This document shows positions 15,674-21,999 of a stretch of 25,189 nt of DNA, piece after piece (positions within the stretch are counted from its first letter, which is position 1; the number at the start of each line of letters is the position of its first letter). The notes beneath the pieces are model-generated. The model made no database searches. It worked only from the letters and a program-made list of their open reading frames with translations, and had not been told where the DNA came from. Source of the DNA: Candidatus Hecatellales archaeon B24 (GTDB lineage Archaea; Thermoproteota; Bathyarchaeia; Hecatellales; Hecatellaceae); contig LUCC01000010.1 in the NCBI GenBank assembly GCA_001593855.1, positions 1-25,189 of the forward strand. Reading direction: 5' to 3'. The translations under genes were made by a program, and so were the position numbers.

Positions 15674-16876
15674 CTAAACTCTAGCCTTTGATGAAACAAT
15701 TTTTATAACGTCCCGGTGGCGGAGCAGGTAGTTTTCGCCAAGCCTCCGCTTGGAGCGGGCTTCAACCGCATGTATGAAGCCTTCCGCAAGCTCGCTGTGG
15801 ATTAGGGCTGCCAGCTGTCTGGCCGTGGTTCCGCTGGGAACAAGGTAGCAGTCCGGCAGAACTCTCCCCTCATGGTCGGTGAGCTTTTCCACATCCTCCA
15901 CGGGGAAGACGGCTATGCGGCCTAGGAGGCTGAAAATTGCCGTGTTCACAGCCTTCTGAACACCTGTTGAACCATGCCGGCTTAAAACCCTCTCCCTTAC
16001 CAGGTTCAAAGCCTCCTGCTGCTTCTTTGTAAGGCTTTCCGGCTTGAGAATTTTGAAGTCTGAACTTCCAGGCTTGTAGTCTATCAGCCCTTTTTCGCCA
16101 GCTCTCCTCAGGGCCAGTTCAGCTTCGGCGCAGCAGGCCACAACAGGGTAGCCTGAAGTTTTAAGCCTTTCCAGGTTGTCTTCAGCCGGCTCTAAGTCTA
16201 CCTTGTTCGCCACTATCAGAAGCGGCTTAGCAAGTCTTCTAACCCTGCCAGCGAAGGCTTGGAGCTCTTTTTCACCCCACTGGCCGGGCTTCTTAGAAGC
16301 CAAATCCGCCTCCTCTAAAGCCTTAACTATGAACGGCTTCTCCACTTGAAGCCCGCTCAGCTTTTCAGCCAGCAGCGAGGGCAAAGGCTCTCTAAGCATT
16401 TCAGCCTTCCGGGCGATTCTATCCCAGTCCTTCCTTAAAACCTGGTAGAACCACATGTCGAATTCTTCGTCGAGAAATTTAACGTCTTCAAGGGGGTCGA
16501 AGCTTCCAGGTTTTCCAGGTCTCCCTTCAGCGTCCGTTGAGCCGGAGATGTCTACCACCAGCATGAGGGCGTCAGCTCTTCTAACTTCGTCTAGGAACTG
16601 GTTTCCAAGCCCTCTGCCCTTCCATGCTCCCGGAACAAGCCCTGGGCAGTCCACCAGCTTAACGGGAACGAAGCGTATGCCTCCCGTGCAGGCTGAGCCT
16701 ACCGGCTGGTCTTCAACGCCGAACTCCCGGCATACGCATTCGAGGGTTGCATAGGTTACGCCTAGGTTAGCCTTGGTGGTTGTGAAGGGGTAGTTGGCTA
16801 TAGGAACCATGGCGAGGGTTGCAGCAGCGAAAAAAGTGCTTTTGCCCACGTTAGGCTTGCCTGTGAGACCCAGCAT
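15674..16876 (-). CDS. Obg/YchF-related GTPase with TGS domain (Ygr210-like)
   Basis: A 400-residue TRAFAC-class GTPase of the archaeal/eukaryotic YchF-like branch (Ygr210). G1 is GLTGKPNVGKST (3-14), the conserved G2 region NYPFTTTKANLG (28-39), G3 DCPG (76-79), and G4 NKVD (224-227). The C-terminal part from about residue 310 is a TGS domain, with HEGRVLPDCYLVPSGTT and a closing ENYLLRHRDVIKIV. Proteins of this family bind ribosomes or tRNA and are linked to translation; the exact job in archaea is not known. The ATG at 16876 gives an N-terminus one or two residues shorter than usual (MLGLTGKP); the frame upstream opens only at the stop of the preceding gene, 18 bases away, so these genes are co-transcribed. 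Confidence 0.9.
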   Translation of the reverse strand: MLGLTGKPNVGKSTFFAAATLAMVPIANYPFTTTKANLGVTYATLECVCREFGVEDQPVGSACTGGIRFVPVKLVDCPGLVPGAWKGRGLGNQFLDEVRRADALMLVVDISGSTDAEGRPGKPGSFDPLEDVKFLDEEFDMWFYQVLRKDWDRIARKAEMLREPLPSLLAEKLSGLQVEKPFIVKALEEADLASKKPGQWGEKELQAFAGRVRRLAKPLLIVANKVDLEPAEDNLERLKTSGYPVVACCAEAELALRRAGEKGLIDYKPGSSDFKILKPESLTKKQQEALNLVRERVLSRHGSTGVQKAVNTAIFSLLGRIAVFPVEDVEKLTDHEGRVLPDCYLVPSGTTARQLAALIHSELAEGFIHAVEARSKRRLGENYLLRHRDVIKIVSSKARV

Positions 16877-16894
16877 AGGCGTTAACAGCCTTTC

Positions 16895-18175
16895 TCACCC
16901 CTTAGCAGGCTTGAAATCCAGCTTCAGCCTTCCAGCCACCAAGGTGTCAGCCGGTACGTCCGTGGAAACAGTGATGCCAGGCCCTATCAGGCTTCTGGGC
17001 CCCACCTTCACCCCAGGCATTATGCTCACGTTCACAGCTGTTTTAACCTCGTCACCCAAGATTACTCCGAACTTTCTGAGGTCTGAGCTGACTTTAACCC
17101 CTTTAATCTTAACCTTCACAGGCTGCTCGTCAAGCCTCAGATTTGCCAGAAGCGTTCCAGCCCCCAAATTGCAGTTTTCCCCTAGAATACTGTCTCCTAC
17201 ATAGCATAGGTGAGATATTTTGCTTCCATCCATCACTATGCTGTTTTTAACCTCGCAGAAGCTTCCAACCTTGACATTCCGGCCTAGGCTGGTGTAAGGT
17301 CTAATCCTGGCGAAAGGTTCGACCGTGCAGCCTGAGCCTATAAAGGCAGGTCCTTCAACAACGCTTCCAAACCGGACTGTTGCACCTTTCTCAACGGTGA
17401 CATCGCCGTGAAGGATGGCTTGAGACTCCACTACGCCTTCAACCTTTCCCTTCCTTTCCGAGAGAGCCCTACGATTGGCCTCTAGAAGGTCCCAGGGCCG
17501 CCCCACGTCCAGCCATCCTACACTGGGAACCGTGACAGCGTAGACGCTTCCCTCTTCAGCCAGAATGTTTACGGCCTCCGTCAGCTCTATTTCTCCTCTA
17601 GGCGAGGCCCTAACAAGCCTTATGGCTTTGAAGATTGCCGGCTTGAAAAGGTATATTCCCGCGTTAGCCAGGTTTGACCTTGGACTTTCAGGCTTTTCCA
17701 GAACCTTCAGAACTCTGCCTTCACCTTTAACTTGGACTACACCGTATTCTCGGGGACTACCCACCTTAACCGTGGCTAAAGCCGCCTTGAATCCTTCCTT
17801 AAGCCTTTTCAAGGCTTTCTCCAAGAAGCCTTTAACCATGCCGGATGAAAGATAGAGGTCTCCGTAGACCGTTAGGAACACCCTATTCTTCGTGAAGGAT
17901 TCGGCTAGGGTAAGCGAGGAGCCGGTGCCCTTAGGATGCTTATCCATCCGGTAGGAAGCCTTCAAACCGAGCCCTGAAACGTCGCAGAACTCTTTAACCT
18001 TCCATCCTTCAGGGCTTAAAACCGTTAAAACCTCTCTGACGCCAGCCTCCTTTAAGGCTTTGAAAAGCCATTCTAAGAGGGGGCTGCCGCCTACGGGAAG
18101 CATGCATTTAGGCTTGGTTAAGGTTAAAGGTTGAAGCCTGACACCTCTCCCCGCAGCCAGCACAACAGCCCGCAT
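16895..18175 (-). CDS. Bifunctional sugar-1-phosphate nucleotidylyltransferase/acyltransferase (GlmU-like)
   Basis: A 426-residue two-domain enzyme. The N-terminal nucleotidylyltransferase domain begins MRAVVLAAGRGVRLQPLT and has LTKPKCMLPVGGSPLLEW (19-36), VYGDLYLS with the metal Asp near 103, and the sugar-binding VLEKPESPRSNLANAGIY stretch. From about residue 240 there are hexapeptide repeats of a left-handed beta helix (GDVTVEKGATVRFGSVVEG onward), with LGAGTLLANLRLD, as in archaeal enzymes such as Sulfolobus ST0452 that make UDP-GlcNAc or dTDP-glucose. I chose ATG 18175 over GTG 18190 because a GGTGA ribosome-binding site precedes it and family members start MRAVVLAAG. It probably supplies activated sugars for glycoproteins or glycolipids; the natural sugar is not certain. 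Confidence 0.87.
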   Translation of the reverse strand: MRAVVLAAGRGVRLQPLTLTKPKCMLPVGGSPLLEWLFKALKEAGVREVLTVLSPEGWKVKEFCDVSGLGLKASYRMDKHPKGTGSSLTLAESFTKNRVFLTVYGDLYLSSGMVKGFLEKALKRLKEGFKAALATVKVGSPREYGVVQVKGEGRVLKVLEKPESPRSNLANAGIYLFKPAIFKAIRLVRASPRGEIELTEAVNILAEEGSVYAVTVPSVGWLDVGRPWDLLEANRRALSERKGKVEGVVESQAILHGDVTVEKGATVRFGSVVEGPAFIGSGCTVEPFARIRPYTSLGRNVKVGSFCEVKNSIVMDGSKISHLCYVGDSILGENCNLGAGTLLANLRLDEQPVKVKIKGVKVSSDLRKFGVILGDEVKTAVNVSIMPGVKVGPRSLIGPGITVSTDVPADTLVAGRLKLDFKPAKG

Positions 18176-18215
18176 AAGCTTAACCTTCACCGGAAAGCTT
18201 CAGGCCGGTCCACGT

Positions 18216-18857
18216 TTAACTTGGAAGAGAAGGTTGAACTTCAGCCTCCCGTGGGGAGGCAGGTTGAGCAGACTGTTCAGGCATGGATAGAAGCTTAGTT
18301 TTCCTTATACCGACGTGCCTTAGGGGGCATATCTTGGTTATCCTGTGGAAGATGTCTGAGGCAAGCTTTCCAAGCACGCATTCTTGAGCCAGCTGGTCGA
18401 AGGTTAGCTGCTGCCCTCGCTCCAAGACTACTTCAACCATTATCTCCCTTATGGCAGACTCCTGCGAGAGCCTTATACGCTTCCGGGTGAAGGCTACGGG
18501 GAAAACCCTCACCTTAAACCCGTCCTTGGTTGTAAGGTTTACAACGGTGTCAACCCTGCTGCTCCACCTTCTAACCAGGCTTCTCAGATACTCCCTAGAG
18601 TACTCATGGCCCTTAAGAACTGTTTCAGCTTTAAGCCCATCAACCTTCACGATTTTGAAGTAGAGCTTAATGTTCATGTGCTGAATGTCCTGTCTGGTGA
18701 GGTCGTAGAGGGTTACCTCGACAACTCTTCCGAGAAGTTTTGAAGGATCGTTCGACGGGATTAAAGCTATCTGCTGGCTTCCGAAATAGGGAGGTGAATA
18801 AACTGAATACCAGCTTTTAAGCTTCCACTTGTCTCTGACCCTTCCACGCTTCGACAA
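18216..18857 (-). CDS. rps3ae: 30S ribosomal protein eS1 (S3Ae)
   Basis: A 213-residue eS1, a small-subunit protein near the mRNA exit. Landmarks are RVRDKWKLKSWYSVYSPPYF (6-25), the conserved KDKWKxKxWY pattern, then LGRVVEVTLYDLTRQ (41-55) and the RKRIRLSQESAIREIMV segment (125-141). The end is acidic and Ser/Pro-rich (SAQPASPREAEVQP), as often seen. The start is TTG 18857. In many archaea this gene directly follows pcc1 in the uS15-RecJ-Pcc1 group; here it is 5.6 kb away and inverted. It heads the minus-strand run, 40 bases before the nucleotidylyltransferase. Confidence 0.95.
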   Translation of the reverse strand: MSKRGRVRDKWKLKSWYSVYSPPYFGSQQIALIPSNDPSKLLGRVVEVTLYDLTRQDIQHMNIKLYFKIVKVDGLKAETVLKGHEYSREYLRSLVRRWSSRVDTVVNLTTKDGFKVRVFPVAFTRKRIRLSQESAIREIMVEVVLERGQQLTFDQLAQECVLGKLASDIFHRITKICPLRHVGIRKTKLLSMPEQSAQPASPREAEVQPSLPS

Positions 18858-18907
18858 ACCCTTAACACCAGCCCGGCCTGAACTAAACCAAAACTAAGGG
18901 AAAGAAA

Positions 18908-18916
18908 CATATAAGG
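18908..18916 (-). promoter_or_regulatory. Putative TATA box for the eS1 gene
   Basis: On the minus strand CCTTATATG lies about 51 bases before the TTG start of the eS1 gene, at the very end of the MFS gene. This would give a leader of some 25 bases and start the minus-strand run eS1 - nucleotidylyltransferase - GTPase. Confidence 0.45.
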
Positions 18917-18917
18917 T

Positions 18918-20090
18918 TTAGAAAACCGCTCCATGACTTCTATACTTCAATTTTGACGATGTAAGCATGAATATTATGCTTAAACCAGCCATGAGCGATG
19001 CCAGTATAAAAGGCCAGGAGAAGGTCTGTGTGAGGTCGTGAAGGTATCCGGCTACAGCTGAGCTCAGCATGGCTCCAACCCCATAGTTAATGGTCCAAAG
19101 CCCGATAACCGTTCCTGTCACCTCCTTCGGAAAGTAGTCTGCAACGTATGCGGCGTAAATAGGCCAGATGGCGCTGTAGAAGACCCCGAAGATGGCTGCT
19201 GTCGCCATCAAAACGTGAAGGTTAGAGCCGAAGCCTACAAAACCAAACAGCGTAAGCATTACCACGGTATTACACAGGGTGATACCAGCTTTTCTACCCA
19301 AGTAGTCTGAAAGCGCTGGAATGGCTAAGCCTCCTGGAATCCCGCTGAAAGCCACGATACTTGCAAGCATGGCTGCCACTGCATATTCTATTCCCAACTC
19401 TAGGTTAGCATAGGAAACCAGGTATAGCATTACAGTGTAGGTGGCAAAGGAAATAGCAAAATAAGACAGCCCCATCAACCAGAAAACGCTTCCCCTGAAT
19501 ATGCTTCGGTAAACCCCCGCTTTCGGGCGTTCATCCTCAGAATCTTTCGCCACGCCACCCCAAGGTTTAACCTTTAAATCTTCGGGATTGCTTCGTAAGA
19601 GTAAACCATTAACTAGGGCTGACGATAGCGCCATAGCAGCGAGGAACTGCCAGCAGAAACGCCACCCGTACCCAACCGCCAGCAGGGGTAAGAGCAATCC
19701 CATAACGCCGAATCCCCATCCGTATCCTGTGACTAGGATTCCAAGGGCTTTCCCCCTCCATTTCGCACCAAACCACCTAGATACAACCGTTACAACCGGT
19801 GTCCATGTGGCGGAGGCCCCGGCCCCCATTATAACGGCGGAAGCGAAACCGGTTTGCCACTGGTAGATTGAACCCATCGTTAGAGTTCCAATCCCGAGAA
19901 CGCCGCAGAATAAGGCGATTACGTATCTCCCTCCCATCCGGTCGGTTAGAGAACCTGCAACGGGAGCTATGAAGGCGTACGCAAGAAAATATCCACTGTA
20001 GATCAGCCCAGCTTCTCCCACCGACATTTCTAAGTCCTTAATCATCACAGGAAGCAGTATACCATAGCCGAACCTGATTCCGTAAGCCAT
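18918..20090 (-). CDS. MFS transporter, OFA-like, with an unclear N-terminus
   Basis: A 390-residue major facilitator from ATG 20090, with about 11-12 hydrophobic segments. AGSLTDRMGGR (near 45-55) is the MFS loop signature, ALSDYLGRKAG (near 260-270) the matching loop, and YGWGFGVMGLLLPLL a typical OFA-group segment. It should be a membrane carrier of an unknown small solute and is related to the transporter at 5027-6262. The ATG falls inside the first membrane segment: upstream, 20091-20153 reads in frame as VFHWCWIVLASGFYTVF, aligning with FHYGWIITFLGFLTVL at the start of the other transporter, but no ATG, GTG or TTG occurs there before an in-frame TAA at 20154-20156. So either the start is non-standard or the gene has lost its start. 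It lies just downstream of tRNA-Arg on the same strand. Confidence 0.78.
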   Translation of the reverse strand: MAYGIRFGYGILLPVMIKDLEMSVGEAGLIYSGYFLAYAFIAPVAGSLTDRMGGRYVIALFCGVLGIGTLTMGSIYQWQTGFASAVIMGAGASATWTPVVTVVSRWFGAKWRGKALGILVTGYGWGFGVMGLLLPLLAVGYGWRFCWQFLAAMALSSALVNGLLLRSNPEDLKVKPWGGVAKDSEDERPKAGVYRSIFRGSVFWLMGLSYFAISFATYTVMLYLVSYANLELGIEYAVAAMLASIVAFSGIPGGLAIPALSDYLGRKAGITLCNTVVMLTLFGFVGFGSNLHVLMATAAIFGVFYSAIWPIYAAYVADYFPKEVTGTVIGLWTINYGVGAMLSSAVAGYLHDLTQTFSWPFILASLMAGLSIIFMLTSSKLKYRSHGAVF

Positions 20091-20167
20091 AAAGACCGTG
20101 TAAAAGCCGGAGGCTAAGACAATCCAGCACCAGTGAAAGACGGATTCCCCCTGTTAAACAGTAATGT

Positions 20168-20245
20168 TGGCGGGCCCGGTGGGATTCGAACCCACGGCCG
20201 ACAGCTTAGGAGGCTGCCGCGCTATCCTGACTGCGCTACGGGCCC
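20168..20245 (-). tRNA. tRNA-Arg, anticodon CCT
   Basis: On the minus strand a full cloverleaf folds: acceptor GGGCCCG/CGGGCCC, D stem GCGC/GCGC, anticodon stem GCAGC/GCTGT with loop CTCCTAA (anticodon CCT, reading AGG), and T stem GTGGG/CCCAC with loop TTCGAAT. The discriminator is G and CCA is encoded. Total length is 78 with CCA and there is no intron. AGG is a heavily used arginine codon in this window. The MFS coding frame begins 12 bases after the CCA. Confidence 0.95.
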
Positions 20246-20318
20246 TTTTTTACCGCATATTTGTTGGTGTAAGCGTGGTTTTAGCTTTACGGTTCAAGGG
20301 CTTTAAGTGTTCGGGAGC

Positions 20319-21083
20319 CTACTCGAATTTTATTTTTCCGGTTTCGGTTATGGCTACCTTGTATAGGGTGGACCACTGGAAGAGAGACCAGGCGGGGGTG
20401 AACTTCCAAGAGGATAGCGACACGATGCCGTCTACGGGCACGATGGTTTTATATCCTCTCTGGGCGCATCCTACCACGGTGCAGTAAACGCAGATGTTGG
20501 AAACAGCGCCTGTTACGATGCAGGTGTCCACGTTCAGCTCTTCCAGCGTTTCCTCCATTTCGTTGGGCTTGTAGGCGGCGTAAAAACAGTCGTAGGAAAC
20601 AGTTTTTCCACCCTTACGGATGACCTTGTCGTCTGGTTCTGGAACCAGCTCTGAAATTTCCATTTGACCCCAGGTTGGCTTGTCAACTTCTTTCTCTTTT
20701 TCAACGAGGCAGTGGGGCCCCCATATTTTAAATTCCGGGTCGTCAGGGTAATGGTAGTCTTGCGTGTAGACAACCTTCATGCCTTTAGGTTTGCCCCGGT
20801 CTTTGAGGGCTTTTATTTTTAGGGCTACAGCCGTTATGGCTTCTTCCCCAGCCTTTTCCGTGGGGCCGAGTTTGCCTCCCACCCTGCAGAAGTCGTTCTG
20901 CATGTCCACGATTATCAGAGCAGTCTTCGCAGGGATTAGGGAAGCCTCCACAATTTTTACGGGTGGAGGAAGCCTGCTTTTTAAATCCTCAATCTGAGAC
21001 AGGGCATCGGCAAGCCTGCTCTTTAACGCTTCCAGCTCGCTAGCTGGCTTCCCAAAGGTGTTCCCATCGACGCCTGTACCCAT
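20319..21083 (-). CDS. Isochorismatase-family cysteine hydrolase, nicotinamidase-like, with N-terminal coiled coil
   Basis: An isochorismatase-fold hydrolase of 254 residues from ATG 21083 (258 from GTG 21095). Residue numbers below count from the GTG. The catalytic set is Asp64 (IIVDMQNDF), Lys161 (VIRKGGK) and Cys202 (VSNICVYC). Metal ligands typical of nicotinamidase are present: Asp113 and His115 (TQDYHYPDD) and His128 (WGPHCL). This suggests an amidase acting on nicotinamide or a similar amide rather than isochorismate. Residues about 18-45 (ELEALKSRLADALSQIEDLK) form a heptad-like helix, an unusual extension that could aid oligomerisation. ATG 21083 is preferred because GAGGTG lies nine bases upstream. 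The true substrate is uncertain. Confidence 0.85.
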   Translation of the reverse strand: MGTGVDGNTFGKPASELEALKSRLADALSQIEDLKSRLPPPVKIVEASLIPAKTALIIVDMQNDFCRVGGKLGPTEKAGEEAITAVALKIKALKDRGKPKGMKVVYTQDYHYPDDPEFKIWGPHCLVEKEKEVDKPTWGQMEISELVPEPDDKVIRKGGKTVSYDCFYAAYKPNEMEETLEELNVDTCIVTGAVSNICVYCTVVGCAQRGYKTIVPVDGIVSLSSWKFTPAWSLFQWSTLYKVAITETGKIKFE

Positions 21084-21198
21084 GCTTGCGGCCACCTCAG
21101 CGACAATGGTTGCTGAAGGAAGCCTAATGAATGTTTCTTCTAGAAGCCTACGTTGAAAACTCTTTTAGCCTGGAAAATAAAAACTATTATGCTTGCTG

Positions 21199-21317
21199 GC
21201 GGGGGTTCCCGAGCCAGGACAAAGGGGCAGGACTTAAGATCCCCCTGCCGGGCTGCGATGGGCTTAGAAATCCTGTGCCGCAGGGCTTCGCGGGTTCAAA
21301 TCCCGCCCCCCGCACCA
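21199..21317 (+). tRNA. tRNA-Leu, anticodon TAA, with a 31-nt intron
   Basis: Acceptor GCGGGGG/CCCCCGC with discriminator A and encoded CCA; D arm CCC...GGG; anticodon stem CAGGA/TCCTG with loop CTTAAGA after intron removal; a long variable arm with stem GCC/GGC, as required for tRNA-Leu; T stem GCGGG/CCCGC with loop TTCAAAT. An intervening sequence interrupts the loop after position 37. Mature length is 88 with CCA. The anticodon TAA reads TTA. It lies beside an AT-richer stretch holding a decayed toxin-antitoxin pair. Confidence 0.93.
21239..21269 (+). other. tRNA-Leu intron (position 37/38)
   Basis: A 31-nt insertion in the anticodon loop of tRNA-Leu(TAA). It can form the archaeal bulge-helix-bulge cut site: the exon bases TAAG pair with intron bases CTTA, flanked by three-base bulges ATC and GAA, with inner pairs CCC/GGG. 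Because an A occurs at both ends, 21240-21270 gives the same mature tRNA. Confidence 0.8.
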
Positions 21318-21470
21318 AAAACTAATTGAGATTCTTTCATTTTCGCATCATATGCTATCTGATATCATCGCAGTTTCGTCTTTAAGCTGGGAAACTTTTA
21401 GAGCTTGAAAGAAAGGTTGACTTTATTTTGAGAGGGTTTAGATATTTTAATTTTCCATGAGCCTGAGGAG
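21318..21470 (+). other. AT-rich spacer after tRNA-Leu, no gene seen
   Basis: I find no coding frame, tRNA or clear repeat here. T-rich runs just after the tRNA (TTTCATTTTCG near 21337) could end tRNA transcription. The stretch TTTAGATATTTTAATTTT (21437-21454) could be a promoter for the antitoxin-like frame that follows. Confidence 0.4.
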
Positions 21471-21575
21471 TTGACTGAAAAAGAGCTTAGGGAATTAAAG
21501 GATAGGTTTAAGGACTATCTGAAGGCTAAAGGTTCAGAATTTGTTGAGTTGAGGAAGCCAGTTGAAGAAGTTTAG
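21471..21575 (+). CDS. Antitoxin-like short frame, possibly a remnant
   Basis: A 34-codon frame from TTG 21471 to TAG 21575 reading LTEKELRELKDRFKDYLKAK and ending LRKPVEEV. It is charged and helical and overlaps the start of the RelE-like toxin by 14 bases, the usual order for an antitoxin. An ATG at 21457 lies one frame off (MSLRS then TGA) and would join this frame if one base were added, so the original antitoxin may have begun there. It is short for an antitoxin. I cannot name a family. Together with the broken toxin it looks like a decayed module. Confidence 0.35.
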   Translation: MTEKELRELKDRFKDYLKAKGSEFVELRKPVEEV

Positions 21576-21830
21576 GCTTCTAATTCATAGGAAAGCTCTC
21601 AAAGAGCTTAATGAGCTTTCAGCGGAAGATAGAGAGCAAATCCTCAATGCTATTTTCACGCTGGAGGCGGACCCCTTTAAGGGAGATATTAAGCCCATTA
21701 AGGGTTTAAAAGGAGTGTTCTTAGAGTTGGAGACTATAGAACGGCTTTCACAGTAAATTTTAAGGAAAATGAGGTGGCCATCTTAAAAATCGCTAAACGA
21801 AAAACATTTTATCGTGAAATTAGAAGGTAG
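21562..21830 (+). pseudogene. RelE/ParE-type toxin, frameshifted
   Basis: Frame one starts at TTG 21562 and gives KKFRLLIHRKALKELNEL, then DREQILNAIFTLEADPFKGD and IKPIKGLKGVF, the classic RelE/ParE pattern (helix, then PxxG, then the LKG strand). At about 21721 the expected continuation moves to another frame: from 21723 it reads RVGDYRTAFTVNF, KENEVAILKIAKRKTFYREI, then RR and stop at 21830, the normal C-terminal strands of the family including the basic catalytic end. Frame one instead stops early at 21756. Adding one base near 21721 would restore about 89 residues, the usual size. RelE toxins cut mRNA on the ribosome; this copy is probably inactive unless the shift is a sequencing error. 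Confidence 0.75.
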
Positions 21831-21886
21831 AAACTTCGTGGATTCGAATCTCGTCATGGAGAATTTTTGCGGTGAAAGCTTTAAAT

Positions 21887-21906
21887 GCATTCTTGCTGAA
21901 GAATGC
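21887..21906. repeat. Perfect inverted repeat, 8-bp stem and 4-base loop
   Basis: GCATTCTT and AAGAATGC flank the loop GCTG. It lies in the 169-base non-coding gap between the toxin remnant and the aminotransferase gene. It could be a transcription-end hairpin, an operator or an RNA structure. A T at both flanks prevents extension. Confidence 0.6.
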
Positions 21907-21907
21907 T

Positions 21908-21939
21908 TGAAAAATTACTTTAATGATTAAAATTTTTCA
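21908..21939. repeat. Perfect inverted repeat, 9-bp A/T-rich stem
   Basis: TGAAAAATT (21908-21916) and AATTTTTCA (21931-21939) are perfect inverse copies separated by 14 bases. It begins one base after the first inverted repeat, so the two form a tandem pair. As a dyad with arms centred about 23 bases apart (two DNA turns) it could be a regulator site for the aminotransferase gene 60 bases downstream. Confidence 0.55.
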
Positions 21940-21999
21940 GACAGAAATTAAAGCTTAAAGCTCTTAAGTGTATTTTTGAGGCAGGCTGGAGGAGTGTAG

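Noticed and set aside
16794..17204. A 136-codon open frame on the plus strand
   Set aside because: It crosses the junction of the GTPase and nucleotidylyltransferase genes antisense and has low-complexity shadow composition.
20164..20487. A 107-codon open frame on the plus strand starting at tRNA-Arg
   Set aside because: Its beginning is the antisense of the tRNA (GPVGFEPTADSLGG is the well-known spurious translation of a tRNA complement) and the rest is antisense to the hydrolase gene.
21838..21860. GGATTCGAATCTCG looked like the T arm of a tRNA fragment, which would suggest an attachment site
   Set aside because: The stem around TTCGAAT does not pair (A opposite C at the first pair) and no other tRNA parts are nearby; it is simply the 10-base palindrome GATTCGAATC.
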